64,000 nucleotides of DNA from Coenobita brevimanus (Eukaryota > Arthropoda > Malacostraca > Decapoda > Coenobitidae), in contig CM064670.1 in the NCBI GenBank assembly GCA_032717465.1, positions 17,050,109 through 17,114,108 on the forward strand. Direction: 5' to 3'. The position numbers and the translations under genes are program-made. The notes below the pieces were generated by a model, which searched no databases, was not told the DNA's origin, and saw only the letters and a list, made by a program, of their open reading frames with translations. The first letter of the stretch is position 1; each line of letters begins with the position of its first letter. Below are positions 25,761 through 38,165 of the stretch, in pieces.

Positions 25761-26497
25761 TTATAAAAACTTTTCACCCCTTTTAGTAACCTACCATCAA
25801 GTCCATACAATCTTAAAACCGTCCACAAAGCCTCCCTATCAATTCTATCATACGCTTTCTCTAAATTCATGAATGCCCAAAACACATCCTTGCCTTTAGT
25901 TTAATACTTTTCACACGCTTGTCTCACAGCAAACACATGATCCACGCATCCCTTCCCTCTCCTAAGCCACACTGCTAATCACCAATCGATCCCTCTGTAC
26001 CCTCTCTAACTCTCTTAATTAACACTCTACCATACACCTTACCTACAACACTCAACAGACTTATACCCCTAAAGCTAGTACATTCATACTTATCACCCTT
26101 GCCTTTATACAATGGGACCACTCAAGCACTTGCCCAGTCAATTGGCACCATACCTTTCACAAAGCACACATGCAACAATCTTACTAACCAGTCGAAAATA
26201 GTCACTCCACCACCCTTCAGGCATTCCACAGCACACACATCCATACCTGCAGTTTCCCTTTTTTCATCTCCTTTACTGCCTCCTCACTTCCTCCTTCGTG
26301 ATCAAAGAATCATTCAACTCTCCCAACACAATTGTTTCTTGCACCCTTCCATCTGCCACAATCTCAGCCACCCTTTCCTCCTTTACATTTAACAATCTTT
26401 CAAAATACTCTGCCCATCTCTTCCTTACTGCATCCATCTCAATTAACATCCTTCCATCCTCTGCTTTTACTCGCTCTTCCTTCCCAGACTCTCCCTC

Positions 26498-27817
26498 TCA
26501 CACACTTTTCACCTCCTTCCAGAACATTTTCTTATTCTGTTGAAAATTCTCAGTCAGCCGCCTACCCCACCTCTCATCTGCTGCCACTTTAGCGTCATGC
26601 ACAGCCCTTCTCGCCCTATTCCTCTTTTCCTTATACCTCTCATATGACACCTCATCCATCCTCTGCAGCCACACTTCATATGCACGTCTCCTCTCAGCCA
26701 CAGCCATACTTACTTCCTCGCACCACCATTCACTTCCTTTTCTTACACCACCACCCACACATCGCACACCACACACCTCTTCTGCATGCCCCACCACAAC
26801 ACTCTTAAACAACTGCCATTCCTCCTCCACACTGCCATTTTCCTGATCTTTCACTGCATTCCACTCATCTTTCAATTTCTCCTGATACTCTATCATTTTC
26901 TCACTTTTATCCAACTCACTCACTTTCAAAACCTCCCTGCCACACCTAACCCTCCTAGCTCTCACCCATCTCTTACCTACTCTTAACTTTCCCTCCACCA
27001 GGTAGTGGTTAGACATACCTCCATCCTCCTCTCTCAGAACTCCCACATCCAATAATCTTCCTATTACATTCCTGGACACAACCACATAGTCCATCACTGC
27101 TCTGTTAACAACCCTTCCACCCTCCTGTCTCACCCATGTATACTTATGAATATCTTTCTTCTCAAACAGGGTATTTCCAATCACCAACTCTCGCTCAATG
27201 CATATCCCTATCATTCGTTCCCCATTTTCATTTCTTCCAGGCACACCATACATACCAACTACACCTTCAACTGCTACATTTCCCACTCTAGCATTCAGAT
27301 CTCCTATTATTACCACATTCACACTCGCTCCAAAACTCTGCAGACACTCATCAACATCATTACAGAGAGACTGCCTCTCTTTCATCCCTTTCACTACCAG
27401 GCCCATATGCACTCACAAACACCCACAATTCACGTTGAAATTTCGCTTTCACCCACATCAGTCTCGATGACACCTCCTTCCATTCAATCACACACTGCTG
27501 TACTTCCGGACTCACTAACAAGGCCACACCTTTTCTTGCCCTTCCTCTGTCAACACCTGACAATCTTCCATTCACACTTCCAAACATAGACTCACCCTTC
27601 CTTTCATTTTCGTTTCATTCAAAGCTAACACATCCAACTTTCTTCTCACAAACATTCTCCCAATCTCTTCCCTTTTAGCCTCAATCATGCTACATCCACG
27701 CACATTCATCGACCCAATCTTCAGGGTACGCGGATAACTCAATCCCCCACCCCTTTCTCTGGCCTGTTTCTTTTTAGGAACTAAAGAAACAGAGGAGGGG
27801 GTCCCTAGTCCCCTCAC
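26498..27817 (-). pseudogene. F LINE AP-like endonuclease and linker
   Basis: The block begins SYPRTLKIGSMNVRGC (catalytic Asn) and LDVLALNETKMKGR (catalytic Glu). After a frameshift it continues KGVALLVSPEVQQCVIEWKE, FVSAYGPGSERDE, then in the large frame 26498-27412 VNVVIIGDLNARVGN (GDxN block), YGVPGRNENGERMIG, DIHKYTWVR and GMSNHYLVEGKLR, where SDH reads SNH. The linker that follows is rich in charged residues and includes SEWWCEEVSMAVAERRRAYE. It is broken by two frameshifts, and the SDH to SNH change removes a conserved catalytic Asp. Confidence 0.88.
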
Positions 27818-27990
27818 CCCGCCCCTTTCAGTCGCCTTTTACGACACGCAGGGAATATGGTGGCAGTATTCTTCCTAACACAACCTGGCCGCAGAGTAGT
27901 AGTACTACCCCAGAGTGTGGGCAGATTGTGTCCCCCCCACTGGTATGAATAAATCCATACCAGTTAGTATTAAGTTGCAAATGTGGGACT

Positions 27991-30900
27991 TTTTTTTTTT
28001 ATGCGAGGAAGAAGAAACCAAAGGCCATGACCCCGCAGTAACAGTTCCCTCCAAGGGAAAAACAAAATACATTAGAGAGCCAAATTGAAGATCCGATCAT
28101 TTTGAGATGCCTGGACAAACTGTGTTTGAAAGACTGGAGACATAGGCAGCAGGAAATTCAGACAGAGGGAGACAGTTCCAGAGCTGACCTGTTGCATAAA
28201 TGAAAGAATGGGAGTAACGGTTAACTCTTGCATTAGAGAGTTGGACAGAAAAGAAATGAGAGTTTGCTGCCAGACGGGTGCTACGCGCCCGTCGTAGAGG
28301 TGGAGGAATGCAAGCAGACAGTTCAGAGGAGCAGTGACCATTAAAGTAGCGATAGAAAAGAGATAAAGATGCAACAGTGCAGCGAAGAGACAGAGGTTGA
28401 AGAGAGTCAGTAAGAGGAAGAGAGTTAATGAGACGAAAAGCCTTTGACTCCACTCACTTGAGAAGAGCTGTATGTGGGGAGCCTCCCCACACATGAGAGT
28501 TGTACTCCACACAGGGGTGGATAAAACCCCTGTATAGAGTCAACAATTGTGCAGGGGTAAAGAAAGAAAGGAGTCGGCTTAGCACACCGAATCTCTTGGA
28601 AGCAGATTTTACAAGAGATGTAGTATGATCTTTCCAAGACAAGTCCCGAGTAAATGAAACCCCAAGCATGTTCAAGGATGATGCAGGATTAAGCTGGAAA
28701 TTATTAAACATTAGTGGGTATACCTGTGGAAGATTTTTTCGGGTTCTTAGGTGTAAGAACTGAATCTTAGATACATTAAAAACAACCATATTATTTTTAA
28801 CCCAGTCAGAGATACGAGCCAAGTCAGACATTAGGTGTGCCATAGCTTCATCCCTTGTTTGTTGAAGTAACTGTTGAGATGGGCGTTGCCGGAACTGAAT
28901 GGAAAGGTGAAGGGTGGAGTCATCAGCGTATGAGTGGATGGGGTTAGATGTACAACTTAGAAGATCATTGATGAATAAAAGGAAGAGAGTTGGTAATAGG
29001 ACAGAGCCCTGAGGAACACCACTGTTGATAGATCTAGGAGAAGAACGAATGCCGTCTACAACAGCGGCTATAGAACGACCAGAAAGGAAGCTAGCGATGA
29101 AGGCACAGATAGAAGGATAGAAACCGTAGGAGGACAGTTTGGAAATTAAAGATTTATGCCAGACTCGATCGAAAGCCTTTGAGATGTCAAGTGCAATGGC
29201 AAAGCTTTCGCCAAAGTCCCGAAAGGAGGATGACCAGGAGTCTGAAAGGTAGGTGAGAAGATCGCCAGAGGAGCGTCCCTGATGGAACCCGTACTGACGA
29301 TCGGAAAGAAGGTTATGATAGGAAAGATGCCTTAAAATTTTTCTATTGAGAATTTACTCGAAAACTTTTGAGATACAGGACGTTAAAGCAATTGGACGAT
29401 AGTTGGAGGGTTGGGAGTGGTCACCCTTCTTTGGGACTGGCTGAATGATAGCAAACTTCCAGCAAGCAGGAAAGGTACAAGTTGACAGACAAAGGCGAAA
29501 GAGCTTGCTAGGCAGGGTGTAAGCACAGAAGCACAGTTCTTGAGAACAACAGGAGGGACCCCATCAGGCCCATATGCCTTGTTAGTATTGAGGCCAGTGA
29601 TGGCAGAAAATACATCAGCTGAAGAAATTTTAATGTCAGCCATAAGGAAGTCAGAGGGGGGAAGTGATGGAGGAACAGCGCCAGAATCGTCTAAGGTGAA
29701 ATTGGAGGAGAAAGTCTGTGTGAAGAGATCTGCTTTATCAGTAGAAGCAATAGCTACAAAACCATCAGAGTAGAAAAGAGGAGGGAAGGATGATGAGGTA
29801 AAGTTGTTAGAAAGATTTTTGGCAAGGTGCCAGAAGGAGCGGGAAGATTTCGAGTTGGAGAGTTGAGAGCATTTAGTATGGATGAAATTATTTTTAGCAG
29901 AGCGAAGAACAGACTTAGCACGATTCTGGGCAGAAATGTAAAGATGATGTGATTCAGGGGTGGGTTGGCTCCGGTACCTTTTGTAGGCCCTCTCCTTGTT
30001 GCGGACAGCATTAGAACAAGTGTGATTAAACCAAGGCTTTCTTGCGTTAGTCAAAGGATATGAGAAAGGAATGTATGCTTCCATGCCCGAGAGAATAACC
30101 TCCGTAATGCGCAAGGCACACTCAGGTGGCTCACGGCCATGGAAGCAATAATCATTCCAGGGAAAATCAAAGAAGTACTGCCTGATGGCCTCCCATCTGT
30201 GGCAATGCCACAGACTATGTTTCCCTGGAGGGTCCACAGGCCGTACCGGAGTGATAGGACAGATTACGATGATAAGGTTGTGATCGGAGGAGCCCAACGG
30301 AGAGAAAAGATTAACAGAGTAAGCAGAAGGATTAGTTGTGAGGAAGAGGTCAAGTATGTTGGAGCTCTCTCCAAGGCGGTCAGGGATACGAGTAGGGTGC
30401 TGTACAAGCTGCTCTAGGTCAGTAAGGATAGAAAAGATGTAGGCTTGTTCACCAGGTGGATCAGTGAAAGGAGAGGAGAGCCAAAGGTGGTGGTGAACAT
30501 TGAAATCTCCTAGAATGGAGATTTCAGAGAAAGGAGAAATGGATAGAATGTGTTCCATTGTAGAGGTAAGATAGTCAAAGAATTTTTGATAGTCAGTAGA
30601 ATTAGGGGATAAGTAAAAAGCACAGATATACGAGTATTTAGTCAGAGAATGACAGGAAAACCGAAGCCAGAGTGTAGAGAATTCAGAAGAATCGAGTTCA
30701 GGAACACGAGAGCAAGATAAGTTGTTGCGTATATATACACAACAGCCACCTTTGGCTTTGAAATGAGTATAGAGAAAGTAGGAGGATACAGAAAAGGGTT
30801 TGCTGTCAGTTGCCTCAGACAACTGAGTCTCAGTTAGAAAAAGAAGGTGAGGTTTAGAGGAGGAGAGATGGTGCTCAACAGAGCAAAAGTTAGAGGAAAG

Positions 30901-31287
30901 GCCGCGAATGTTGCAGAAATGAAGAAGAAGAGAGTCAGACAGTGGTTCCAGGCACCTCGAGTCATCACCAGGAGAGAGGTGGATGGTGGGGGCATTTATG
31001 GTCCCCCCCCTGGGGACTCCGAGGCTTGGTGATGAGACGCCATAATTTTTTGAATTTTGGAAAAGGAAGTGTAGTGTGTACTGTGCATGTAGTCTGGTGT
31101 AGATAGTTAGAGAAATTTGTACTGGAGAGCATGCTGGCCTACTCTCTGTGTAACTGAGACACTGAAAAAGTTCAGCAAAGGGGGATGGTCAGGAACTAGT
31201 CCTGAGGGCTGATGAAACGGGAGCTCCAGCACTCCCTGTCATCAGCTTTCCATCCACCTCGGGAGTACTGCCCTGCTCGACTGGTGC
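27991..31287 (-). mobile_element. J1 LINE, copy 2 (long, includes 5' UTR)
   Basis: The 3' A-tail is the T-run at about 27991-28000. The 5' UTR (31020-31287) matches that of J1 copy 4 at 52736-53010, so the insertion is near full length. It ends about 10 bases short of the family's 5' terminus. Confidence 0.9.
28454..30960 (-). pseudogene. J1 endonuclease and RT, copy 2
   Basis: An open block 29383-30822 encodes the AP-like endonuclease and RT N-terminus: [39 protein letters not shown] (GDxN block), [12 protein letters not shown] (SDH block), then [17 protein letters not shown] 1-base change near 29505 shifts the frame, and a stop near 29353 interrupts the motif following [16 protein letters not shown]. 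The remaining RT (28454-29350) retains ALDISKAFDRVWH, GVPQGSVL and SYADDSTLH. The protein is complete in content but not expressible as one chain. Confidence 0.88.
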
Positions 31288-31900
31288 TACAGACTGCGTA
31301 GAATTGGGATCACTAGAGAAGAAAAACTGCCACGGAATGTCAGCAAGATAATATCTAAATCCATCCCAGTCTGCCCTATCAAAGTGCCATCAGGTCATCT
31401 TGACAGGTTCAGAACAGGGAGGTGTGGGAGGGTTAACTAATGAGGCTTTGATGAGTTTGTGGTCAGAGGATCCAAGTGGTGACAGTACCTGTATCCTGTA
31501 TTGATCTGGATTATCTGTCAAGAATAAATCCAAGAGATGGGCTTTATGGTCAGGATTATCAGGTATTCTGGTTGGTTACTTTACCAGCTGGGTGAGATTA
31601 AACGATTTTGCAAACAGCTCGCACTCTACTGTTCACCAGCGTCATCAGTCCCGGCAGAGTGCAATAACCATTCAACATTATGTATGTTAAAATCACCCAA
31701 AACGGTAATTTCAGTGCTAAGGGGAAGGTTAAGGTTACTCAACTGTGTGGATGTGGAATCAAATACACTGGGTTCTGAAGAAGCATTGAGGGAACGATAG
31801 ACTACACAGATATATTTGGTAATATTTTGACAATTTAGTTTATACAATGAGTAATCAAAACTGGATAACGTGAAGTTTATAAGTGTATCAAATGCATATT
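31288..31900 (-). pseudogene. J2 LINE endonuclease fragment
   Basis: The minus strand reads YICVVYRSLN, TEITVLGDFNIHNVEWL (GDxN block), TRIPDNPDHKAHLLDLFLTD and [16 protein letters not shown] (SDH block), then WHFDRADWDGFRYYLADIPW. This is the endonuclease of a J2-like LINE. It lies between J1 copy 2 and J1 copy 3 and is truncated on both sides. Confidence 0.78.
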
Positions 31901-31922
31901 GGGATTGGAATTTGATATAACA

Positions 31923-34832
31923 ACATTTGCGGCCTTTCCTCTAACTTTCGCTATGTTAAGCACCACCTCTTCGTCTCTAAACCTCACCTTTTTCTAACTG
32001 AGACTCAGCTGTCTGAGACAACTGACAGCAAACCCTTTTCTGTATCCTCCTACTTTCTCTATACTCATTTCAAAGCCAAAGGTGGATGTTGCGTATATGT
32101 ACGCAACGACCTATCTTGTTCTCGTGTTCCTGAACTCAATTCTTCTGAATTCTCTACACTCTGGCTTCGGCTTTCCTGTCATTCTCTGACTAAATATATC
32201 TGCACTGTTTACTTATCTCCTAATTCTACTGACTATCAAAAATTCTTTGACTATCTTACTTCAAAGATGGAACACATTCTATCCATTTCTCCTTTCTCCA
32301 AAATCTCCATCCTAGGAGATTTCAATGTTCACCACCACCTTTGGCCCTCCCCTCCTTGCACTGATCCACCTGGTGAACCAGCCTACATCTTTTCTATCCT
32401 TAATGACCTAGAGCAGCTTGTACAGCACCCTACCCGTATCCCTGATCGCCTTGGAGAAAGCTACAACATACTTGACCTCTTCCTTACTACTAATCCTTCT
32501 GCTTACACTGTTAATCTTTTCTCTGCGTTGGGCTCCTCCGATCACAACCTTATCACCTTAACTTGTCCTATCGCTCCAGTACGGCCTGTGGACCCTCAAA
32601 AGAAACGTTGTCTGTGGCACTTTGGAGCTGCGGATTGGGAGGCCCTCAGGCAGTACTTCTTTAATTTTCCCTGGAATGATTATTGCTTCCATGGCCGGGA
32701 GCCATCTGAGTGTGCCTTGTGCATTACAGAGGTTATTCTCTCAGGCATGGAAGCATACATTCCTTTCTCATATCATCTGACTAATGGAAGAAAGTCTTGT
32801 TTTTTTTACACTTGTTTTAATGCTCTCCCGCAACAAGGAGAGGGCCTATATAAGGTACTGGAGCCAACCCACCCCTGAATCACATCTTTTATACGTTTCT
32901 GCCCGGAATTGTGCTAAGTCTGTTCTTCGCTCTGCTAAAATAAATTTCATCCGTACTAAATGCTCTCAACTCTCCACCTCGAATTCTTCCGGCTCCTTCT
33001 GGCACATTGCCAAAAACCTTTCTAACAACTTTACCTCATCATCCTTCCCTCCTCTTTTCTACTCTGATGGCTCTGTACTATTTCTTCTACTGATAAAGCA
33101 GATCTCTTTGCTCAGACTTTCTCCTCCAATTCCACCTTAGACGATTCTGTTGCTGTTCCTCCATCACTTCCCCCCTCTGACTTCCTCATGGTTGACTTTA
33201 AAATGTCTTCAGCTGATGTATTTTCTGCCATTGCTGGCTAAATACCAATAAGACGTATGGGCCTGATGAAGTTCCTCCTGTTGCCATCAAAAACTGTGCT
33301 TCTGTGCTTACACCCTGTCTAGGCAAGCTCTTTCACCTTTGTCTATCAACTTGTTCCTTTCCTTCTTGCTGGAAGTGTGCTCTCTTTCAGCCAGTCCCAA
33401 AGAAGGGTGACCATTCCCAACCCTCTAACTATCGTCCAATTGCTTAAACATCCTGTATCTCAAAAGTTTTCGAGTCAATTCTTAATACAAAAATTTTAAA
33501 GCATCTTTCCTATCACAACCTTCTTTCTGATCGCCAGTATGGGTTCCGTCAGGGACGCTCCACTGGCGATCTTCTCACCTACCTTTCAGACTCCTGGTCA
33601 TTCTCCTTTCGGGACTTTGGCAAAAGCTTTGCCATTGCACTTGACATCTCAAAGGCTTTCGATCGAGTCTGGCATAAATCTTTAATTTCCAAACTGCCTT
33701 CTTACGGTTTCTATCTTTCTATCTGTGCCTTCATCTCTAGCTTCCTTTCTGGTCGTTCTATAGCCGCTGTTGTAGACGGCCATCGTTCTTCTCCTAGATC
33801 TATCAACAGTGGTGTTCCCCAGGGCTCTGTCCTATAACCAACTCTCTTCCTTTTATTCATCAATGATCTTCTAAGCTGTACATCTAACCCTATCCACTCT
33901 TATGCTGATGACTCCACCCATCACCTTTCTATTCGGTTCCTGCAACGTCCATCTCAGCAGTTACTTCAACAAACAAGGGATGAAGCTATGGCACACCTAA
34001 CGTCTGACTTGGCTCGTATCTCTGACTGGGGTAATAATAATCTGGTTGTTTTTAATGCATCAAAGACTCAGTTTTTACTCCTATCAACCCAGCTAAATCT
34101 TGCAGAGGAATACCCACTAATGTTTAATAATATTCAGGTTAATCTTGCATCATCCTTGAACATGCTTGGGGTTTCACTTACTCGGGACTTTTCTTGGAAA
34201 GATCATATTACATCTCTTGTGAAATCTGCTTCCAAGAGATTAGGTGTGCTAAGCCGACTCCTTTCTTTCTTTACCCCTGCACCATTGTTGACTCTTTACA
34301 GGGGTTTTATCTGCCCCTGTGTGGAGTACAACTCTCATGTGTGGGGAGGCTCCCCACATACAGCTGTTCTCAATAGGGTGGAGTCTAAGGCTTTTCGTCT
34401 AATTAACTCTCCTCCTCTTACTGATTCCCTTCAACCTCTATCCCTTCATCGCACTGTTGCATCTTTATCTCTTTTCTATCGCTATTTCAATGGTCACTGC
34501 TCCTTTGAACTGTCTGCATGCATTCCTCCACCTCTACGACAGGTACGTAGCACCCATCTAGCAGCAAACTCTCATCCCTTTTCTGTCTCTAATACAAGAG
34601 TTAACCGTTACTCACAGTCCTTCATTTATGCAACAGGTCAACTCTGGAACTGTCTCCCTCTATCTGTATTTCCTGCTTCCTATGATCTCCAGTCTTTCAA
34701 ATGCAGTGTGTCCAGGCATCTCGAAATGATCAGATCTTGAATTTGACTCTCTCTTGTATTTTGCTTTTCTCATGGAAGGAACAACAATTGCGGCTTGCAG
34801 CCTTTGGTTCCTCCTTCCTCGCATTAAAAAAA
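31923..34832 (+). pseudogene. J1 LINE, copy 3, decayed
   Basis: The plus strand starts inside the endonuclease (NIRGLSS-type motif) and runs to the J1 3' end and A-tail at about 34824-34833. Open pieces are 32267-32878 ([26 protein letters not shown]), 32784-33140 and 33988-34740. The RT palm around 33480-33990 retains QYGFRQGRSTGDLL, ALDISKAFDRVWH and SYADDST. Many frameshifts and stops make it an old copy. The 5' truncation point is about 31923. Confidence 0.88.
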
Positions 34833-34833
34833 A

Positions 34834-35458
34834 CAAGGTGCCGCCCTTGTTACGGAAGTTTGTGAGGAGACGGTAGCCAGGAAATCAAAATTGTGATATG
34901 TCAGTAAAGGGTGAGATTTGTGGTTCTGTGAGGAAAAGGGCCAGAAGGGATGTGGATTGAAGAAAAAAAAGGAACTGAGTACTAAAAATGAATTTGTACT
35001 AAGGCCGCGGATGTTGGTGAAGTATAAGGCCACACTTTCACTTCTCCGCTGACGAGCATCATTGGAAATTGCAAGAGTCACTGCCAGCACAGTCGCTTGA
35101 TGGCGATCAGGAGGACCCTGTGCCGCCAGCCCTACCCTGCCGGTGGTGGTAATCCGAGGTACTTCGTACCACCTCATTTGATAGTAACATTGCAGCAGCC
35201 ATTCCTAAGGAGAGTGAATAGAAGGTGTGCTGTGTTATGCGTGTGTAGTGTGGTGTAGACTGTTGAAGGTAGAGGTATTATGAGAGCACACTGGCCTACT
35301 TTCTTTGTAAATGAATGCACTGAAAATGTTCAGCAAACGGAGATGGTCAGGATCAAGTCCTGAGGGCTGGTGAAACGGGAGCTCCAGCTCCCCCTATCAC
35401 CAGCTTGCCATCCACTTCAGGAGTACTGCTCTCTTCGACTGGTGCTACAGTCTACTCC
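34834..35458 (-). pseudogene. 5' fragment of a J1-related LINE
   Basis: The minus strand starts at 35458 with GGAGTAGACTGTAGCACC, the same 5' terminus as J1 copy 4 at 52736, followed by a J1-like 5' UTR. The ORF (34824-35177) reads MRWYEVPRITTTGRVGLAA and later ALYFTNIRGLSTN (the catalytic Asn of the endonuclease). The N-terminus differs from J1, so this is a sister subfamily. It stops abruptly at the A-tail of J1 copy 3, which points to a later truncation or rearrangement. Confidence 0.75.
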
Positions 35459-35649
35459 TCTTATATGTTAAAACAATTTTCTGTGGACGAATAAACCATA
35501 TTGTGATGGGCAGCGGAGAGCATTCACCAATAATTAACTATAATCAGATGAAATTAGAAGCAAACAACACAAATTATGAGACAGAGAAAATATAGTTGTG
35601 GTATCCTGTCCGCCTCGTATCCAGGCCTTAACCATTGCTTCACCTCATG

Positions 35650-35943
35650 CAGTGCGTCCACATGTGTGCTCAAACAAATGTTGGCAACATGTGAGCAACA
35701 CAGTAACGAACACACTGCAAACATGTTGGGAGCAGCAACATCCAGATCGTGTTGGCAACATCATGATGAAGTCTCAGCTGCCTCGTATGTACGCACTTAT
35801 CCCATCACCTCTGCTGCCAGTGTTCGAAACTGCACTGAAACATGTTTGCATACATATGTCCAAATACTGCTGCAAACATGTTCCCGAACATGTTGCCAGA
35901 TGTGTTGCCAACATATGTTTGAGCACACGTGTGGACGCACCCT
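35650..35943. mobile_element. MITE with 37-bp terminal inverted repeats
   Basis: 35652-35688 and 35904-35940 are inverted repeats with 2 mismatches in 37 (outer end GTGCGTCCACAYGTGTGCTC). The interior repeats the words AACATGTTG and GTTGGCAAC. The right X arm lacks this block, giving an empty-site comparison. The target duplication is not clean (ATG on each side at most), so the superfamily is unresolved. Confidence 0.85.
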
Positions 35944-36032
35944 TATGTGCGTTATTTTCTTTCAGTCTCTGCCTCTTCTATTACTCTTTCTTCCCAGTAT
36001 CCACTTACTGCTTGATGTCATATTCCTTAGGG

Positions 36033-36320
36033 CAGCGTTTCTTAACCTTTTCCGATCTCAGCACCCCTTGAAGTAAGGCCACACAGTCCAGCACCCTCTT
36101 ACATCTCGTTACTGGGACTATAATTGCGACACTGCTACAGTTATTACACTACTGCAAGTTAAAGTAAAGTGAAGTACACCTTGGCAATTCATTTAATGCA
36201 TTCTCCAAAAATAAAATATCAACGATGCCAGTACGAAGCAAAATCAATGACATATTTTCCAGCATCCCCTAAAATTGACTTCAGCACCCACTGGGTAACA
36301 CACCAGGTTAAGAAACGCTG
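36033..36320. mobile_element. hAT-type MITE with perfect 8-bp target duplication
   Basis: The ends are CAGCGTTTCTTAACCT and its exact reverse complement (16-bp inverted repeats). CCTTAGGG flanks both sides (36025-36032, 36321-36328). The right X arm has the empty site. The 288-bp length, CAG-start ends and 8-bp duplication are the signature of a non-autonomous hAT element. Confidence 0.93.
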
Positions 36321-37178
36321 CCTTAGGGGAATTTCTAGTCGTCCAGTCTTATAATCCCTACTGTATTACATAATTCATCACATTATCACTCCCACACGAA
36401 GTTAGCACAAGACTGCGGAATCTGTTACTACCATTATTGGCACTGCCACTACTAATATCCCTCTTCCCACTGAGTGTGTCTAATTTCCCTCACAATACTA
36501 CTACTGCTACTCCTACTACTAATCCACTATATATCTGTATCATAATACACATGATAATCCATATGTCTGTGTATCTGCTAACCACATTTTCCATGTCCCA
36601 CCGTCGACATCTAGTCACTTACCCCCCACCGATACCCTAGGTGCACCCCCCTCGCTCCTAGCTACATCGACCTCACTCCGACACCTCACTACCCCTCACC
36701 TCATACCTGGGCCTCCAGGGTTGTCCACCCTTTTACCGGTGAATATACGTGGTATGCATTATTGATAATAATGATGATGATAAGAACAACAACATAGATG
36801 CGTACTGTTCCTATCATTACATATAAAAATGAAGACCCCAAACGTCAGTATATTACGGAGCACTGATGTACTACCCACCGAACCTGACCACAACTGTTCT
36901 TATCATAACCACTGGACCTTCCCTATAGCACTTCACCATGGTAATACATCTCATTGTAGTCCTTTGTGGGATCACTACAGCTGTTTGGGAAAAGTAACGT
37001 AGTGCTTGATATGCCTACAACCCACTAAAATACGCATGTGACGTTTCACTGACATCCATCAAATAGCTTTGAAGTTAGTGGACAAACAAACGACTGGATA
37101 CAGACAGAGGCCGAATGTATATGAAGACCTGACAAAACTGTTAACATCGTGCTTTGCAGGCGACATCATACTTATAGC

Positions 37179-37179
<1 letters not shown>

Positions 37180-37222
<43 letters not shown>
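37180..37222. repeat. (AAT)n microsatellite at the end of X copy 3
   Basis: About 14 AAT units. X copy 2 also ends in A/T trinucleotide-rich sequence (about 41690-41765), suggesting a retrotransposon-like 3' tail. Confidence 0.95.
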
Positions 37223-37224
<2 letters not shown>

Positions 37225-37433
37225 TTGATGGGTGGATGGTTGTGGACATCATCCACTCACTCGGTGCAGAGATGCCATATGATCTCTACACTGAGTGACA
37301 AGACAAATGGTTTCCTGTACCCAGGAAACTATTTACTATGCTGAGTGGTTTCTGGCAAGGTTAAGTGTCTCCCAGATTCCCCTATCCAAAATCACTTAAT
37401 CATGGCAGATGTTTCAGAGAGCCTCGGAGGGCC
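37223..37433 (+). other. 5' flanking region of G with K-like sequence
   Basis: 37290-37340 contains a reverse K-like segment (CAAATGGTTTCCTGTAC). 37368-37420 is the segment found inverted at 15787-15842. This may be the 5' UTR of the G LINE. Confidence 0.55.
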
Positions 37434-38165
37434 CAGTACCTGCCCAGGGCTCCAACCAAATGGGCAGACTCACATGGCGATGTGGAATGTGAGAGGTGTG
37501 AATCAGGAAAGCAAGAAGGTGGAAGTGGTGAATGTGTTCAAGTGTGCCAGATATGTCGTGATGGCATCGTGTGAAACGAAGATGAAAGGATGTGAAGTGG
37601 AGGAGTGGGAGGGTGTGAAATGTGTAAGATCAGGCATGAATGGCCAAGGAAGATGCAAGGAAGGAGTTGCTTTGTTGATGAATGAGGTGTGGCAGAGTGG
37701 AATGAGAGACTGCAAATGTGTCAGCTCGAGGTGTATGTATGTCAAATTCAAGTCTGAGAAGGTGAAAGTGGCAGTGATTGTAGCATATGCACCGTGTGAG
37801 GACAGGAGTGAGAGAGAAAGATAGGTTTTGGGATAAGGTGGGTGAAGTAGTGGGAGAAATGCCCAGGAGCTATAAAGTGATTGTAATGGGGGATATGACT
37901 GGAAGAGTAGGCACTGGTTCTGAGGATGACATAATAGGTTGTTATGGAGTACCAGGAGAAAATGATAATGGGAAGTGACTGAAGGATATGTGTCAGGTGA
38001 GGAGGCTGTGCATTTGTAACTCAAATTTCAAAGAAAAAGATGCACATAAATATACATGGTATAGAGCGAACGAGAATCGTGTTGAAAGAAGCCTGACTGA
38101 TTACGTACTCGTAGAGAGGTCGATGCTGGGAATGGTTGCTGATACAAGGGCCGTGATAGGATGAT
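37434..38165 (+). pseudogene. G LINE AP-like endonuclease
   Basis: The frame reads THMAMWNVRGVNQ (catalytic Asn), VMASCETKMKG (catalytic Glu), CKEGVALLMNEVW, VIVAYAPCEDRSERER, then after a frameshift near 37822 KVIVMGDMTGRVG (the GDxN block with Thr in place of Asn) and CYGVPGENDNGK. A stop, then HKYTWYRANENRVE and TDYVLVERSMLG follow, with GLSDHMTVLCKIKL at the end. The Asn to Thr change and the frameshift make it inactive. Confidence 0.85.

Larger units (their letters stand above)
24463..27985 (-). mobile_element. F LINE, near full length
   Basis: A (TATC)n run at 24463-24476 marks the 3' tail. The copy extends through RT and endonuclease to a 5' untranslated region near 27830-27985 that contains CCCTGCGTGTCGTAAAAGGC, a motif I recall as typical of the 5' end of this family. 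J1 copy 2 starts just beyond. Confidence 0.85.
35459..37185 (+). repeat. X repeat, copy 3 (left arm of the inverted pair)
   Basis: This arm aligns with the reverse complement of 41765-42860, by eye above 90 percent identity outside two insertions (35650-35943 and 36033-36320). The 5' part of X (as at 20507-20902) is missing. It ends in (AAT)n at about 37180-37222. The C-rich segment 36605-36730 and the palindromic-looking parts have no coding signal. Confidence 0.88.

Noticed and set aside
35950..36660. Open frames in X (36437-36640 and its match at 42300-42503, 67 codons)
   Set aside because: The frame is conserved between the two X arms, but with only two close copies this is expected without selection. 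The residues are low in complexity and match no domain I know.
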